Counted from the stretch's first letter, positions 7,871 through 17,245 are shown. The stretch is DNA of 64,000 nt from Chromobacterium sinusclupearum (GCF_002902845.1 NZ_PPTF01000107.1:1-64000); one strand, 5' to 3'. Program-made: numbers and translations. The notes: generated by a model not told the origin, from the letters alone.

Positions 7871-10615
7871 ATGACCAAACAAACGCATCCTCACCACAAG
7901 AACCGCGGTTTCATCGCCACCCCGGGCAAGAACCGCGACAAGGAAACCTTCCGGCTGGCCAGCGAGGCCCAATTGCCGGCAGACGAAACCTTCAAGCGCC
8001 TGCGCAGCCACCCGGAAGGACTGACCGCCGCCGAGGCCGCGCAACGGCTGCACCAGTTCGGCCCCAACGAAGTGGCCCACGACAAGCCGCCCCATGCGCT
8101 GATCCAACTGCTGCTCGCCTTCAAGAATCCGTTTGTGGCGGTACTGATCGTACTGGCCGGCATCAGCTATGTGATGGATATCGCGATGGCGCCTCCTGAT
8201 GATCAGGATTGGACCAAAGTCATCATCCTGGCCAGCATGATAGGCATCAGCGGCCTGCTGCGTTTCTGGCAGGAATTCCGTTCCGCCAAGGCCGCGGAAA
8301 ATCTGAAGTCCCTGGTGCGCAATACCGCCACCGTGCAGCGCCGCCCCACCTCGCAAACCTCGCCGCTGCGCATGGAAGTGCCGATGAGCGAGTTGGTGGT
8401 CGGCGACGTCGTCCATCTGCAAGCCGGCGACATGATTCCGGCCGACATCCGCTTGCTGGAGTCGCGCGATCTGTTCATCAGCCAGGCCGTGCTGACCGGC
8501 GAGGCCTTGCCGGTAGAGAAGTACGACACGCTGGGCGCCGTGGCCGCCAAGTCCGCAGCAGACCAAGCCAATGGAGACGCCAGCCTGCTTGACCTGCCCA
8601 ACGGCTGCTTCATGGGCACCAACGTGGTGTCCGGCACCGCCCGCGCCGTGGTGGTGGCCACCGGCTCCGACACCTACTTCGGCTCGCTGGCGCGCAATGT
8701 GGTCAGCCACAAGCGCATCGAAACCAGCTTCGACAAGGGCGTCAACAGCGTGTCCTGGCTGCTGATCCGCTTCATGCTGGTGATGGTGCCGATTGTCTTC
8801 ATGATCAACGGCATCACCAAGGGCGACTGGATGTCCGCCCTCACCTTCGCCTTGGCGGTGGCCGTGGGCCTGACGCCGGAGATGCTGCCGATGATCGTCT
8901 CGGCCAACCTGGCCAAGGGCGCGGTGGCGATGGCGCGGCGCAAGGTGGTGGTGAAGCGGCTGAACTCGGTGCAGAACTTCGGCGCCATGGACGTGCTGTG
9001 TACCGACAAGACCGGCACGCTGACCCAGGACAAGATCATCCTGGAGCATCATTACGACATCCATGGCCGCAAGGATGAAACCACGCTGCAGCTGGCTTGG
9101 CTCAACAGCTTCCATCAGAGCGGCATGAAAAACCTGATGGACATCGCCATCGTCGAGCATGCCGACGCCATCGGCGAACGCATCAAGCTGCATGATTACA
9201 CCAAGATCGATGAACTGCCGTTCGACTTCGAGCGCCGCCGGCTGTCGGTCATCGTCCAGGATAGCCATGGCCAGCAGCTGATGGTGTCCAAAGGCGCGGT
9301 GGAGGAAATGCTGGCCGTTTCCAGCTATGTGCAGGATGGCGAGTCCATCCGCGCGCTGTGCACCGAGGAGCGTGCCCGCCTACTGAGCCTGAGCCAGGAA
9401 TTCAACGCGGAAGGCTATCGCGTGCTGCTGGTGGCTACCCGTCACATCCCGACTGACGCCCGCAAGGCGGCCTACCAGACGGCAGACGAACAAGGCCTGG
9501 TGGTTCGCGGCTTCCTGACCTTCCTCGACCCGCCCAAGGACTCGGCCGCCCCGGCCATCCTGGCGCTGAAGGAATACGGCGTCACCGTCAAGGTGCTGAC
9601 CGGCGACAATCCCATCGTCACCGCCAAGGTATGCCGCGATGTCGGCCTGAACCCCGGCAAACCCCTGCTGGGCCAGGAAATCGAGGTCATGGACGACGTG
9701 GCGCTGTGCGCCGCCGTCAAGCACACCACCATCTTCGCCAAGCTGACGCCGCTGCAGAAATCCCGCGTGGTGAAGGCGCTGCAGGCCAACGGCCATACCG
9801 TGGGCTTCCTCGGCGACGGCATCAACGACGCCCCGGCGCTGCGCGACGCCGACGTCGGCATCTCAGTGGACAGCGGCGCGGACATCGCCAAGGAAACCGC
9901 CGACATCATCCTGCTGGAAAAGAGCTTGATGGTGCTGGAAGAAGGCGTGATCACGGGCCGCGAGACCTTCGGCAACATCCTCAAGTACCTGAACATGACC
10001 GCCAGCTCCAACTTCGGCAATGTGTTCTCGGTGCTGGTGGCCTCGGCCTTTCTGCCATGGGAGCCGATGCTGGCGATGCAGCTGCTGCTGCAGAATCTGG
10101 TGTACGACCTGTCGCAGATGTTCCTGCCTTGGGACAAGATGGACCCAGATTTCCTGAAGAAACCGCGCAAGTGGGAAGCCGGCAACATCAAGCGCTTCAT
10201 GCTGTGGCTGGGGCCCACCTCTTCGGTGTTCGACATCACCACCTACATCCTGTTGTGGACGGTGTTCGGCGCGGGCGCGGCCTACCACCTGCATGGCGGC
10301 GACGGCGGCCAGCTGATCATGAATTCCGGCTGGTTCATCGAGGGCCTGGTATCGCAGACGCTGGTGGTGCACATGCTGCGCACCCGCAAGATTCCGTTCC
10401 TGCAAAGCACGGCATCCCTGCCGGTGCTGCTGTCCACCAGCGTGGCCATCGCCATCGGCTGCTATTTGCCATACTCGCCGCTGGCAAGCTCCCTGGGCTT
10501 CATCCAGCTGGACACCAGCTACTTCTGGTGGCTGCTGCTGACCATGGCGGGCTACCTGGCGCTGACGCAAACGGTGAAAACGCTGTATATCAAGCGCTAC
10601 GGCCAGTGGTTCTGA
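7871..10615 (+). CDS. mgtA: Magnesium-translocating P-type ATPase MgtA
   Basis: This inner-membrane P3-type ATPase imports Mg2+ with its electrochemical gradient. The 914-residue protein has the N-terminal cation-ATPase domain, the actuator motif (LTGEALP, standing in for TGES), the phosphorylation motif DKTGTLT with the acceptor Asp at 379, the hinge GDGINDAPAL, and the C-terminal membrane domain with LQNLVYDLSQMFLPWDKMD, typical of MgtA/MgtB. The length agrees with the family (about 900). An upstream in-frame TTG at 7811 exists, but ATG 7871 has a TGGAG site and gives a normal MgtA N-terminus. The leader architecture suggests control by Mg2+ at the RNA level. Confidence 0.95.
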   Translation: MTKQTHPHHKNRGFIATPGKNRDKETFRLASEAQLPADETFKRLRSHPEGLTAAEAAQRLHQFGPNEVAHDKPPHALIQLLLAFKNPFVAVLIVLAGISYVMDIAMAPPDDQDWTKVIILASMIGISGLLRFWQEFRSAKAAENLKSLVRNTATVQRRPTSQTSPLRMEVPMSELVVGDVVHLQAGDMIPADIRLLESRDLFISQAVLTGEALPVEKYDTLGAVAAKSAADQANGDASLLDLPNGCFMGTNVVSGTARAVVVATGSDTYFGSLARNVVSHKRIETSFDKGVNSVSWLLIRFMLVMVPIVFMINGITKGDWMSALTFALAVAVGLTPEMLPMIVSANLAKGAVAMARRKVVVKRLNSVQNFGAMDVLCTDKTGTLTQDKIILEHHYDIHGRKDETTLQLAWLNSFHQSGMKNLMDIAIVEHADAIGERIKLHDYTKIDELPFDFERRRLSVIVQDSHGQQLMVSKGAVEEMLAVSSYVQDGESIRALCTEERARLLSLSQEFNAEGYRVLLVATRHIPTDARKAAYQTADEQGLVVRGFLTFLDPPKDSAAPAILALKEYGVTVKVLTGDNPIVTAKVCRDVGLNPGKPLLGQEIEVMDDVALCAAVKHTTIFAKLTPLQKSRVVKALQANGHTVGFLGDGINDAPALRDADVGISVDSGADIAKETADIILLEKSLMVLEEGVITGRETFGNILKYLNMTASSNFGNVFSVLVASAFLPWEPMLAMQLLLQNLVYDLSQMFLPWDKMDPDFLKKPRKWEAGNIKRFMLWLGPTSSVFDITTYILLWTVFGAGAAYHLHGGDGGQLIMNSGWFIEGLVSQTLVVHMLRTRKIPFLQSTASLPVLLSTSVAIAIGCYLPYSPLASSLGFIQLDTSYFWWLLLTMAGYLALTQTVKTLYIKRYGQWF

Positions 10616-10637
10616 CGTCCCTTCGTTCCGCGCAATG

Positions 10638-10667
10638 GAAAAAGCCAGCTGCAAAGCTGGCTTTTTC
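10638..10667. terminator. Bidirectional terminator between mgtA and the response regulator
   Basis: An 8-bp stem (agccagct / agctggct) with loop gcaa is flanked by A-run and T-run, so it can serve both converging transcripts. Confidence 0.85.
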
Positions 10668-10685
10668 TCATCCACCATCTCGCGC

Positions 10686-11057
10686 TCAGGCCGTCCTGCC
10701 CGCCAAGCTGACCGCCTCAAACAGCCGCTCCGCGGTGAGGGGCTTGGTGACCATCGCATCGAAGCCGCTCTGCATAATTTCATCCTGCTCGTCCGCCATG
10801 GCGTGTGCGGTATAGGCCACCAGCCGCATTCCCCGCATCCGCGGATCCGCGCGGACCTGCCGGCACACTTCGATGCCGCTCATATCGGGCATGCTGATAT
10901 CCAGCAACACGCAGTCATAGAGCGCGCGTTGAAACATTTCCAGCGCTTGAAAACCGCTCTCTGCCTGCTCCACCAACCATCCTTGCTTCTTCAGGAACAT
11001 GGCTGCCACTTTGCGATTGATTTCATGATCATCCACCACCAGGATTGTCGGCTGCAT
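10686..11057 (-). CDS. Stand-alone response regulator receiver protein
   Basis: The 123-residue protein is a single receiver domain with the acidic pair D9/D10, the phospho-acceptor D53 (LLDISMPDMSG), the conserved Thr/Ala switch region (VAYTAHA) and the Lys of VTKPL. There is no output domain. Its start lies inside the 3' end of the upstream histidine kinase gene (29-base overlap), so the two are coupled, and the kinase is its probable phosphodonor. The resemblance is to receiver modules of hybrid kinases of the BarA/LuxQ style, so it could be a phosphorelay intermediate. Confidence 0.9.
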   Translation of the reverse strand: MQPTILVVDDHEINRKVAAMFLKKQGWLVEQAESGFQALEMFQRALYDCVLLDISMPDMSGIEVCRQVRADPRMRGMRLVAYTAHAMADEQDEIMQSGFDAMVTKPLTAERLFEAVSLAGRTA

Positions 11058-12765
11058 GTAAAGGCTCCACTTTTGTCAGCGGCAGGACAACCCGAAACGT
11101 CGTCCCTTCGCCTTCTACGGACTCGAAACTGATCTGCCCCCCCAGTAGACGCACCAAGTTGCGCGCCAGCGCGAGTCCCAGGCCCGATCCGCCATGTTGC
11201 CGAGTCAAAAACGACGTACCCTGACGGAATCGTTCGAAAATGTATTGTTGATGCTCCCTGGGGATGCCAGGCCCGCTGTCCGACACGTCAAATCTCAGCA
11301 GCCCGCCTGATACCATGGCATCCACTTTCACCCAGCCGAACTCGGTGAACTTCAGCGCATTCTGCAAGAGATTATTCAAAATCTGCACAACGCGCGTTTT
11401 ATCTAAAAGATAGATTTCCGGCTCGCCCTCCGCCATCTCCAGACTCAAGGACAGGGACAGTTTTTTCTGCTCCGCCATCGGACGAAACGCCTCCACCGCG
11501 CTCGACATCATCTTGCGCACAGGCACTTCCATCAAGTCCAAGGTCATTCGGCCCGCCTCTATCCGCGCCAGGTCCAGCACGGAATTCACCAGGCTCAGCA
11601 AGTGCTCGCTGCTGGTGAAAATCAGCTCCGCCGTTTCCCGCTCTTCCGGCTCCCGCAAGGACTGCCTCAGATAATCCGCGCCGCCCAGGATGCCGTTCAG
11701 CGGCGTTCTCAGTTCATGCGACATGTTTGCCAGGAATTCGGATTTCAGCCGATTGGCAGACTCTGCCTGGATCTGGCTGCGGCGCAGGCGCAGAGCCAGG
11801 ATCATCAGAACATAGGCCGCGAGCACGACAACCAGCGAAGCGACAACCCCTCCGGCAAGGTAAATGGCCCGCCGGTGAGCGTAATCGGCCATGGCATCCT
11901 GCTCCGCCACGCCCATGGTCACAACCAGCGGATAACCTGGCACGCCGCGAAAACTGTAGTAGCGAGGGATGCCATCAAGCACGCTCTTGGCAAAATAATG
12001 GCCTGAAGACTGCCTGGGCCAGTAATCGAATACCCGGGCATGCGGCATCTTCTGGCCTATCCCACCGCCCCTTCGATCAGACCGCGCCCGCACCACGCCG
12101 TCCTCGCCCAGAATCGTGATCACTCCGTATTTGCCGATATCCACGTTTTCATAGAAGTCCGTGAAATAGAACGGATCGACCGACACCACGGCCACGCCGC
12201 CAAAGCTCCCATCTGGGCGATTGATGCGCCGGGTGAACTGCAACGACCACTTGCCGGAAACCTTGCCCAGCACAGGCTTGCTGATGAACAGCTTTCCGTT
12301 GTCCCGCTCCTTGTGCACCAGAAAGTGCTCGCGCCGGCTCAAATCAATCGGCTTGGAGGGTATGTTCGACATCTGCAGCCAGCCATCCGGCCGGATGATG
12401 GCAAGTTGAACGAATATGTCATGCTGTATGATGCCCCGCTCCACCAAGCGGTTTAAATCCAGCTTATCCGCTTGTTTTTCGTACTCATACTTCATGAAAT
12501 TGACAGACTGGTCCACCGCGCGGATGGTGCGCGAAACGTGCTCCTCGAAAGCCCGCACCAGATTATCGTTTTGCCGCAGCACCTCCTGTTGCGCCCGCTG
12601 ATGTTCCTCGTTGACCTGCACCAGCACGGTCGCCCAAATCGCCGCCAGCAACAGCCCGGAAAACAGCGGCAACACCCAGAACAAGCTCAGCCGCCTCATC
12701 CATGACTCAGGCAGCAGGCTCTCCAGTTTCAGCCTACTTGCACGCCCGCCCGCTTCGGACACCAT
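11029..12765 (-). CDS. Membrane sensor histidine kinase with periplasmic Cache-type domain
   Basis: The roughly 578-residue protein has one membrane helix near 27-49, a long periplasmic region (about 50-300) with dCACHE-like features (LVERGIIQHDIFVQLAIIRPDG ... REHFLVHKE ... GVAVVSVD), and a second helix near 302-325. A HisKA domain follows with the H-box SHELRTPLNGILGG (His about 350), then a HATPase domain (N, G1 DSGPGIP, G2 GGSGLGLALARNLV). GTG 12783 is the furthest start; ATG 12765 is preferred because AAGGGG lies six bases ahead. The receiver gene overlaps its end. The sensed ligand is unknown; Cache domains usually bind small metabolites. Confidence 0.88.
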   Translation of the reverse strand: MVSEAGGRASRLKLESLLPESWMRRLSLFWVLPLFSGLLLAAIWATVLVQVNEEHQRAQQEVLRQNDNLVRAFEEHVSRTIRAVDQSVNFMKYEYEKQADKLDLNRLVERGIIQHDIFVQLAIIRPDGWLQMSNIPSKPIDLSRREHFLVHKERDNGKLFISKPVLGKVSGKWSLQFTRRINRPDGSFGGVAVVSVDPFYFTDFYENVDIGKYGVITILGEDGVVRARSDRRGGGIGQKMPHARVFDYWPRQSSGHYFAKSVLDGIPRYYSFRGVPGYPLVVTMGVAEQDAMADYAHRRAIYLAGGVVASLVVVLAAYVLMILALRLRRSQIQAESANRLKSEFLANMSHELRTPLNGILGGADYLRQSLREPEERETAELIFTSSEHLLSLVNSVLDLARIEAGRMTLDLMEVPVRKMMSSAVEAFRPMAEQKKLSLSLSLEMAEGEPEIYLLDKTRVVQILNNLLQNALKFTEFGWVKVDAMVSGGLLRFDVSDSGPGIPREHQQYIFERFRQGTSFLTRQHGGSGLGLALARNLVRLLGGQISFESVEGEGTTFRVVLPLTKVEPLHAADNPGGG

Positions 12766-12838
12766 GGCCATCCCCTTGGACACCCAACTTCATATCATTT
12801 ATTGATAGAAGATATTCCAAAGAATTACCCAGGCCAGT

Positions 12839-13486
12839 TTATTGACTGGTCGCCTCGACGAGGGTTTTCTGGATTCCGGCATCCTGCTCAATCAACGCCA
12901 GACGCGGCACCACGGTTCCCATCGGCAGCACCGTCCCGGGCGACAATACCGCGTTGGCGCCAATGCGCACATGGCTGGCCAGCAAAGCCCCCAGCTTCTC
13001 CACGCCAGGAAGAACCATCCTGCCCTCCACGAGCAGACGGATGGTTTTGTCAGCGCGCTCATTCCAGTGATTGGCCAGTATGGCGCCAGCCTCCAGGTTG
13101 ACGTCGGCGTCCAGCACCGAATCGCCGACGAAATTGAAATGCGCAAGTCGGCTGCCGGGCCCGATGATGGACGTCTTGACCTCGCAGCCGGGGCCGATCG
13201 TCACCCCGTCGCACAGAACGACGCCACCGCGCAGATAAGCATGGGCCGCTACACGGCAGCCTGGGCCAATCCAGATCGGCCCCTTCAGGGTCACCCCGCG
13301 CTCCAATACCGCGCTGCGGTGAATCATCGCTTCGCCATCGATGATCCACTCCTCCGGCGAAGACCGCAAACGTTGCCGGCGCAAAGCTTCCGACAAATGC
13401 TGCAACCACTGCCAAGGCTCCTGCGCGGCATCGATCCATGGCAAAGACTCAACGGCGGAAGAAAACAGACGGTGAAATGGCGACAT
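12839..13486 (-). CDS. Left-handed beta-helix (hexapeptide repeat) transferase-like protein
   Basis: The 215-residue protein has a short helical N-terminus, then hexapeptide repeats from about residue 55 (IHRSAVLERGVTLKGPIWIGPGCRVAAHAYLRGGVVLCDGVTIGPGCEV), as in GlmU C-termini and other LbH acyltransferases or sugar-nucleotide enzymes. A nucleotidyltransferase domain is absent. The frame is open further upstream, but ATG 13486 has a GGGAGAG site. The substrate is unknown. It lies between the porin terminator and the sensor kinase and shares their strand; no operon partner is obvious. Confidence 0.65.
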   Translation of the reverse strand: MSPFHRLFSSAVESLPWIDAAQEPWQWLQHLSEALRRQRLRSSPEEWIIDGEAMIHRSAVLERGVTLKGPIWIGPGCRVAAHAYLRGGVVLCDGVTIGPGCEVKTSIIGPGSRLAHFNFVGDSVLDADVNLEAGAILANHWNERADKTIRLLVEGRMVLPGVEKLGALLASHVRIGANAVLSPGTVLPMGTVVPRLALIEQDAGIQKTLVEATSQ

Positions 13487-13542
13487 TAGACTCTCCCTGG
13501 CAAAGAGATGATTTAATCGCGCTCTGCCAATGCAAACAAGCG

Positions 13543-13583
13543 CATAAAACAAAGCCGCCGCACCCTCATGGATGCGACGGCTT
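13543..13583 (-). terminator. Terminator after the porin gene
   Basis: Read on the minus strand, an 11-bp stem with one mismatch (aagccgtcgca / tgcggcggctt) is followed by TTTGTTTTAT. It lies 56 bases after the porin stop. Confidence 0.8.
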
Positions 13584-13638
13584 GTTGTTCTCACCTCGAT
13601 GTCAGCCCATCGCGGCGATTCCCTCCAGCGAAACGCTA

Positions 13639-14718
13639 TTAGAAGGAATGGATCACGTTCAGGCCCAGACCGCGCAGCTTGTTGCCTGCGGAAGCGCCTT
13701 CGGCATTGGAGAAGATGGCTTGATCAGCCTTGACCTCGCCGTACTGCATGCCCATGGTGGTGCGCTTGGACACTTGATAGTCCACGCCTACCAGGAATTG
13801 CTTGTAGCCGGTGTGATCGACATTCACGCCATCCTTGCTGTAATCCTTGGCTTGGGCGTAGGAGATCTTCGGCGTGAAGGCGCCAATGGTGTAGGCGGCA
13901 GTCAGCGCGTATTCCTGCGACTTGTACTTGCTGCCATCCAGAGCCGGAGCGCTGTCGCCCAGGAAGTAGCTCAGAGGCGTCACGGAGCTGTCGCCGCGAT
14001 CATTGCGGTAGCCGAAGGACACCAGCAGGTTGTTGGCGTTATAGCCGGCTTCCAGACGGTGGCTGTCGTTGGACTGGGTGCGAGTGCCAGCGATGTTCAC
14101 CGGAGTCTGGTGAATGAACTGGTACTTGCCGAAGAAGCCGCTGTTCTCATAGGACAGACCCAGGTTGTACAGTTCGCGCGAGCTATCGCTCGGTGTCACA
14201 CCCGTTCCGAAAGACGCAGTCTTGTCTTCCTTGGTGCCGTACAGGAAGGCGGCCTTGAAGCCATTGTAATTGGCGGTGTCGAAGCGGATCGCATTCTTCA
14301 CGCGCACATCGTCGCGGCCATAAGCATCCAGCTGCAGAGCGGCGCTGGAGCTTTCCCAGGTATTCACCATGCCCATGCTGTCATCGCTGAAAGTGGACAG
14401 ATTACCCAGACGGACCTTGCCGAAACCGGTATCCAGACCGACGAACGATTCGCGGCTGGCGAAGGTGCCATATTTCTGACGGTTGGAGCCGTCGATATCA
14501 AAGCCGCTTTCAACTTGCCAGATGGCCTTCAGGCCGTTGCCCAGATCTTCGCTGCCCTTGAAGCCGATACGCGAGCCCAAGTCATCGATATTGGTCTTGT
14601 TCATGCCGCCGGCGTCAACGTTTTCCACGCCTGCCTTGAGGGTACCGTAGATGGTAACGTCAGCGAATGCTGCTGCCGGCAGAGTGGCGACGGCCAGAGC
14701 GATCAGAGTTTTTTTCAT
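13639..14718 (-). CDS. General outer-membrane porin (Gram-negative porin family)
   Basis: The 359-residue precursor is a trimeric 16-strand porin of the Neisseria/Burkholderia type. The signal peptide is MKKTLIALAVATLPAAAFA, the mature start DVTIYGTLKAGVE is typical, a PEF-like loop 3 region is present, and the chain ends in Phe (LNVIHSF), the signal for BAM-mediated assembly. A GTG-led extension of three residues is possible, but ATG 14718 follows AGGATG. The OmpR/EnvZ-type genes lie just upstream in the same direction, separated by a terminator, and direct repeats precede the gene, so osmo- or envelope-responsive control is plausible. Confidence 0.93.
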   Translation of the reverse strand: MKKTLIALAVATLPAAAFADVTIYGTLKAGVENVDAGGMNKTNIDDLGSRIGFKGSEDLGNGLKAIWQVESGFDIDGSNRQKYGTFASRESFVGLDTGFGKVRLGNLSTFSDDSMGMVNTWESSSAALQLDAYGRDDVRVKNAIRFDTANYNGFKAAFLYGTKEDKTASFGTGVTPSDSSRELYNLGLSYENSGFFGKYQFIHQTPVNIAGTRTQSNDSHRLEAGYNANNLLVSFGYRNDRGDSSVTPLSYFLGDSAPALDGSKYKSQEYALTAAYTIGAFTPKISYAQAKDYSKDGVNVDHTGYKQFLVGVDYQVSKRTTMGMQYGEVKADQAIFSNAEGASAGNKLRGLGLNVIHSF

Positions 14719-14934
14719 CGTGCACATCCTATTGGATTTGTCTTAGAAAGCGATCACATACTAATTTCCAAAATCAAACAACGCAAGCATGCACTCTCAA
14801 AAAGTAGCAAAAAGGCAACACTGAATCAAAAATGCAACATTGCAAAATAATTCACAAATGAACAATTTATTTGCAAATACTGTTGCTTAACGAATCTTAA
14901 TAGCTCGTTTAATTTTCATTTACATCCAAATGCA
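14719..14934 (-). promoter_or_regulatory. Porin upstream region with 13-bp direct repeats
   Basis: This is part of a 371-base gap without a gene. On the minus strand TGTTGCATTTTTG and TGTTGCCTTTTTG (plus-strand 14827-14839 and 14808-14820) differ at one base and start 19 bases apart, about two helical turns. More TTGC(A) elements lie further upstream (14839-14885). The region is strongly AT-rich. It looks like a set of tandem activator sites for an OmpR-type regulator; this is inferred. Confidence 0.5.
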
Positions 14935-14962
14935 TAAAAAAAGGCCCGCAAACGCGGGCCTT
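14935..14962 (-). terminator. Terminator after the OmpR/EnvZ-type operon
   Basis: A 9-bp stem (aaggcccgc / gcgggcctt) with loop aaac is followed, on the minus strand, by seven or more T. It lies about 130 bases beyond the kinase stop and insulates the porin gene. Confidence 0.85.
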
Positions 14963-15089
14963 ATAAAGGATAGACTTGACCGAATCCTCTCGAGTTTGGG
15001 GATGACAAACTCTAGCGAACTCAATTTAGATTGTATTTACTCCCAATCAAAACATCAAGCTAATCCATGTTTGCAATTGTCAACCAATG

Positions 15090-16535
15090 TTAAGCAGGCC
15101 GCTGCGCCGGAAAATTCAACTCGGCGCACAAACCGCCTTGCGGATGATTGAACAACAGGATTTCACCATCATGCTCACGCGCAATCGCGCGGGCGATGGC
15201 CAGCCCCAAGCCGCTGCCGCCAGTATGCTTGGCTCTCGAATCCTCCAGCCGCACATAAGGCTCGAACACGCGCTCCAGGTCAGCATCGGCAATGCCGGGG
15301 CCGTGGTCCCTTACCATGACTTCCACCCTGCCATTCCGCTCGCCCAAACGCACTTCGATCACGCCATCGCCGCCATAGCGCCGGGCATTCTCCAGCAGAT
15401 TGCCGATGCAGCGGCGCAGGGATTGAGGCCGGGCCAACAATGGCTTGACGGGCGAAGAGGTGTAGTTCACCTGGGCGCCCAGGGCTTCGATATCCTCGAT
15501 GGTGCCTTCCAGCAGCGCATCCAGATTCAGCAGCACGCAACTTTCATTGCCCTGCCCCAAGCGCAGATACGCCAAGGTATCGCCGATCAGCTGGTCCATT
15601 TCGATCAAGTCGCGCTCTATCGCCAGCCGCGACGGCGATTCCTGCAGCTGCTCCAGCCGCAAGCGTATGCGGGTGATCGGCAAGCGCAGATCATGCGACA
15701 CGCCGGCCAGCATCTGGCTGCGTGTTTGCAGATAGCGCTGCAATTCCTTCTGCATCCGATTGAAGGCCCGCGTGGCGTTGATCACCTCCTGGGTGCCGGT
15801 TTCCGGCAACGGCGGCTGATCCAGATTGGCCGCCAGGCCCGACGCCGCAGTAGAGAACAAGGCCAAGGGCCGGGTCAGCCGCCTGACCGCCCAGGCCGAC
15901 ACCGCCGCTACGACCAAGGCCACCAACAGCAACCAGGCCGTCACCCGCCATGGCGTTTCTTCCGGCGACACCACCTGCCCGATGCGAAAAGTAGCCACCT
16001 CGCCGTCGCGCAGCGTGACTTGCACCGTCGCCATCTGGATTTTCAGCTCTTCCTCACCCTCCTCCAATCCACTCGGCAAGGCCCTGACCCAGAACTTCTT
16101 GTCCGGGGCGAACACATGCTGACCCGGCTCCATGAACGGCGCCAACAAGCCTTCCGGCGCATCGGGCTCGTCTTCGCGGAACGACAGCACCTGCATCTGG
16201 TATGGGAAATTCAGATCGGTACGGATCAGATGGCACAGCTTGCTGGCCTCAGGCCAATCCGTCTGCCGGCTATCCAGCCACGGGTGCCCGAGCACCACCT
16301 GCACCATAGGCGAAGACAGCGCGCCGGCCAGCTTGGCGCGATTGGAGGCTGGGGTCTCATCCAGCAGATTGATCATGTCCGCCAGATGCTGCGCCACGTA
16401 TTCGGCGCGCAGCGTGCGCGTCAAGCGCTCGCGATCGGTCAGCACCAGGGCGATGCCGATCACATTGGCCAACAGCACGCTGGTCAGCAAGGTCAGCAGC
16501 AGCTGACCGTACAAGGTTCGCGGCAGCCGCCTCAT
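15090..16535 (-). CDS. envZ: EnvZ-type sensor histidine kinase
   Basis: The 481-residue inner-membrane kinase has a first helix at about 11-33, a periplasmic domain (34-198), a second helix at about 199-217, a HAMP linker (216-268), an H-box VSHDLRLPITRIRLR with His281, and a HATPase domain with RDHGPGI and GGSGLGLAIARAI. The H-box DLRLPITR(I/M)RL is the EnvZ form rather than the usual ELRTPL. Its start overlaps the regulator's stop by four bases (ATGA). The periplasmic domain is larger than in a minimal EnvZ. The symbol rests on domain form, partner and the porin next door. Confidence 0.8.
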   Translation of the reverse strand: MRRLPRTLYGQLLLTLLTSVLLANVIGIALVLTDRERLTRTLRAEYVAQHLADMINLLDETPASNRAKLAGALSSPMVQVVLGHPWLDSRQTDWPEASKLCHLIRTDLNFPYQMQVLSFREDEPDAPEGLLAPFMEPGQHVFAPDKKFWVRALPSGLEEGEEELKIQMATVQVTLRDGEVATFRIGQVVSPEETPWRVTAWLLLVALVVAAVSAWAVRRLTRPLALFSTAASGLAANLDQPPLPETGTQEVINATRAFNRMQKELQRYLQTRSQMLAGVSHDLRLPITRIRLRLEQLQESPSRLAIERDLIEMDQLIGDTLAYLRLGQGNESCVLLNLDALLEGTIEDIEALGAQVNYTSSPVKPLLARPQSLRRCIGNLLENARRYGGDGVIEVRLGERNGRVEVMVRDHGPGIADADLERVFEPYVRLEDSRAKHTGGSGLGLAIARAIAREHDGEILLFNHPQGGLCAELNFPAQRPA

Positions 16536-17245
16536 CTCACCGGCACCACCTCACAGGCCAGCATATAGCCGCCGCTGCGGATGGTTTTGATCAGCAAAGG
16601 CTCGCGGGCGTCGTCGCCCAGCCGCTTGCGCAAACGGCCTATCATCACATCGACGGTGCGATCAAACGGTCCGGCTTCCTTGCCGTTCATCGCTTCCATC
16701 AATTGGTCGCGCGACATCACGCGCTGCGGATTTTCCGCCAGCGCCTGCATCAGCTTGAACTCCCCGCCGGACAGCGGCGTCACCACGCCTTCGCCATCGA
16801 CCAGATGCTGGGCGCCCAGCTCCAGACGCCAATCGGCAAACTGCAAGGCGCGCAGCGAGCTGCTGTTGCGCTTCTCATCCACGCGGCGCAGGATGCTGCG
16901 CACCCGGGCCAGCAGTTCGCGCGGGTTGAAGGGCTTGGGCAGGTAGTCATCCGCGCCCATCTCCAGGCCGATGATGCGGTCCAGCTCATCGCCGCGCGCG
17001 GTCAACATCAGGATGGGCATGCTGGAGCGAGAGCGCAGATCGCGGCACAGGGTCAAACCATCGGTGCCGGGCAGCATCAGGTCCAGTATCAGGATATCGA
17101 ACGACTGCTCGGCCAGAATGCGATTCATCGCATCCCCATCGCCCACGGCGGCCACCGTCATTCCCTGACCGCTCAGGTAGTCGCTCAGCAGACCGCGCAG
17201 ATCCGGATCATCATCAACGATAAGCAATCGAGGGGCTTGTGACAT
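16532..17245 (-). CDS. ompR: OmpR-type response regulator
   Basis: The 237-residue protein has a receiver domain (D11-D13 acidic cluster, phospho-acceptor D55 in LILDLMLPGTDG, Lys in YLPKPFNPREL) and a C-terminal winged-helix DNA-binding domain ending VIKTIRSGGYMLACEV-like (LIKTIRSGGYMLACE). The E-F-linker RVRSILRR follows the receiver as in OmpR. ATG 17245 is preferred over the longer open frame because MSQAPRLLIVDDDP begins the receiver domain. It is cotranscribed with the downstream kinase and probably controls the adjacent porin. Confidence 0.87.
   Translation of the reverse strand: MSQAPRLLIVDDDPDLRGLLSDYLSGQGMTVAAVGDGDAMNRILAEQSFDILILDLMLPGTDGLTLCRDLRSRSSMPILMLTARGDELDRIIGLEMGADDYLPKPFNPRELLARVRSILRRVDEKRNSSSLRALQFADWRLELGAQHLVDGEGVVTPLSGGEFKLMQALAENPQRVMSRDQLMEAMNGKEAGPFDRTVDVMIGRLRKRLGDDAREPLLIKTIRSGGYMLACEVVPVR

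Noticed and set aside
7796..9268. A 490-codon minus-strand frame inside mgtA
   Set aside because: Antisense of a highly conserved P-type ATPase; composition is His/Gln-rich as in other shadows.
13438..14850. A 470-codon plus-strand frame across the porin gene
   Set aside because: It runs through the porin, its terminator and its promoter region, and the porin has a signal peptide and terminal Phe.
15087..16568. A 493-codon plus-strand frame opposite the EnvZ-type kinase
   Set aside because: Shadow frame; the minus-strand product has intact HAMP, H-box and ATPase motifs.
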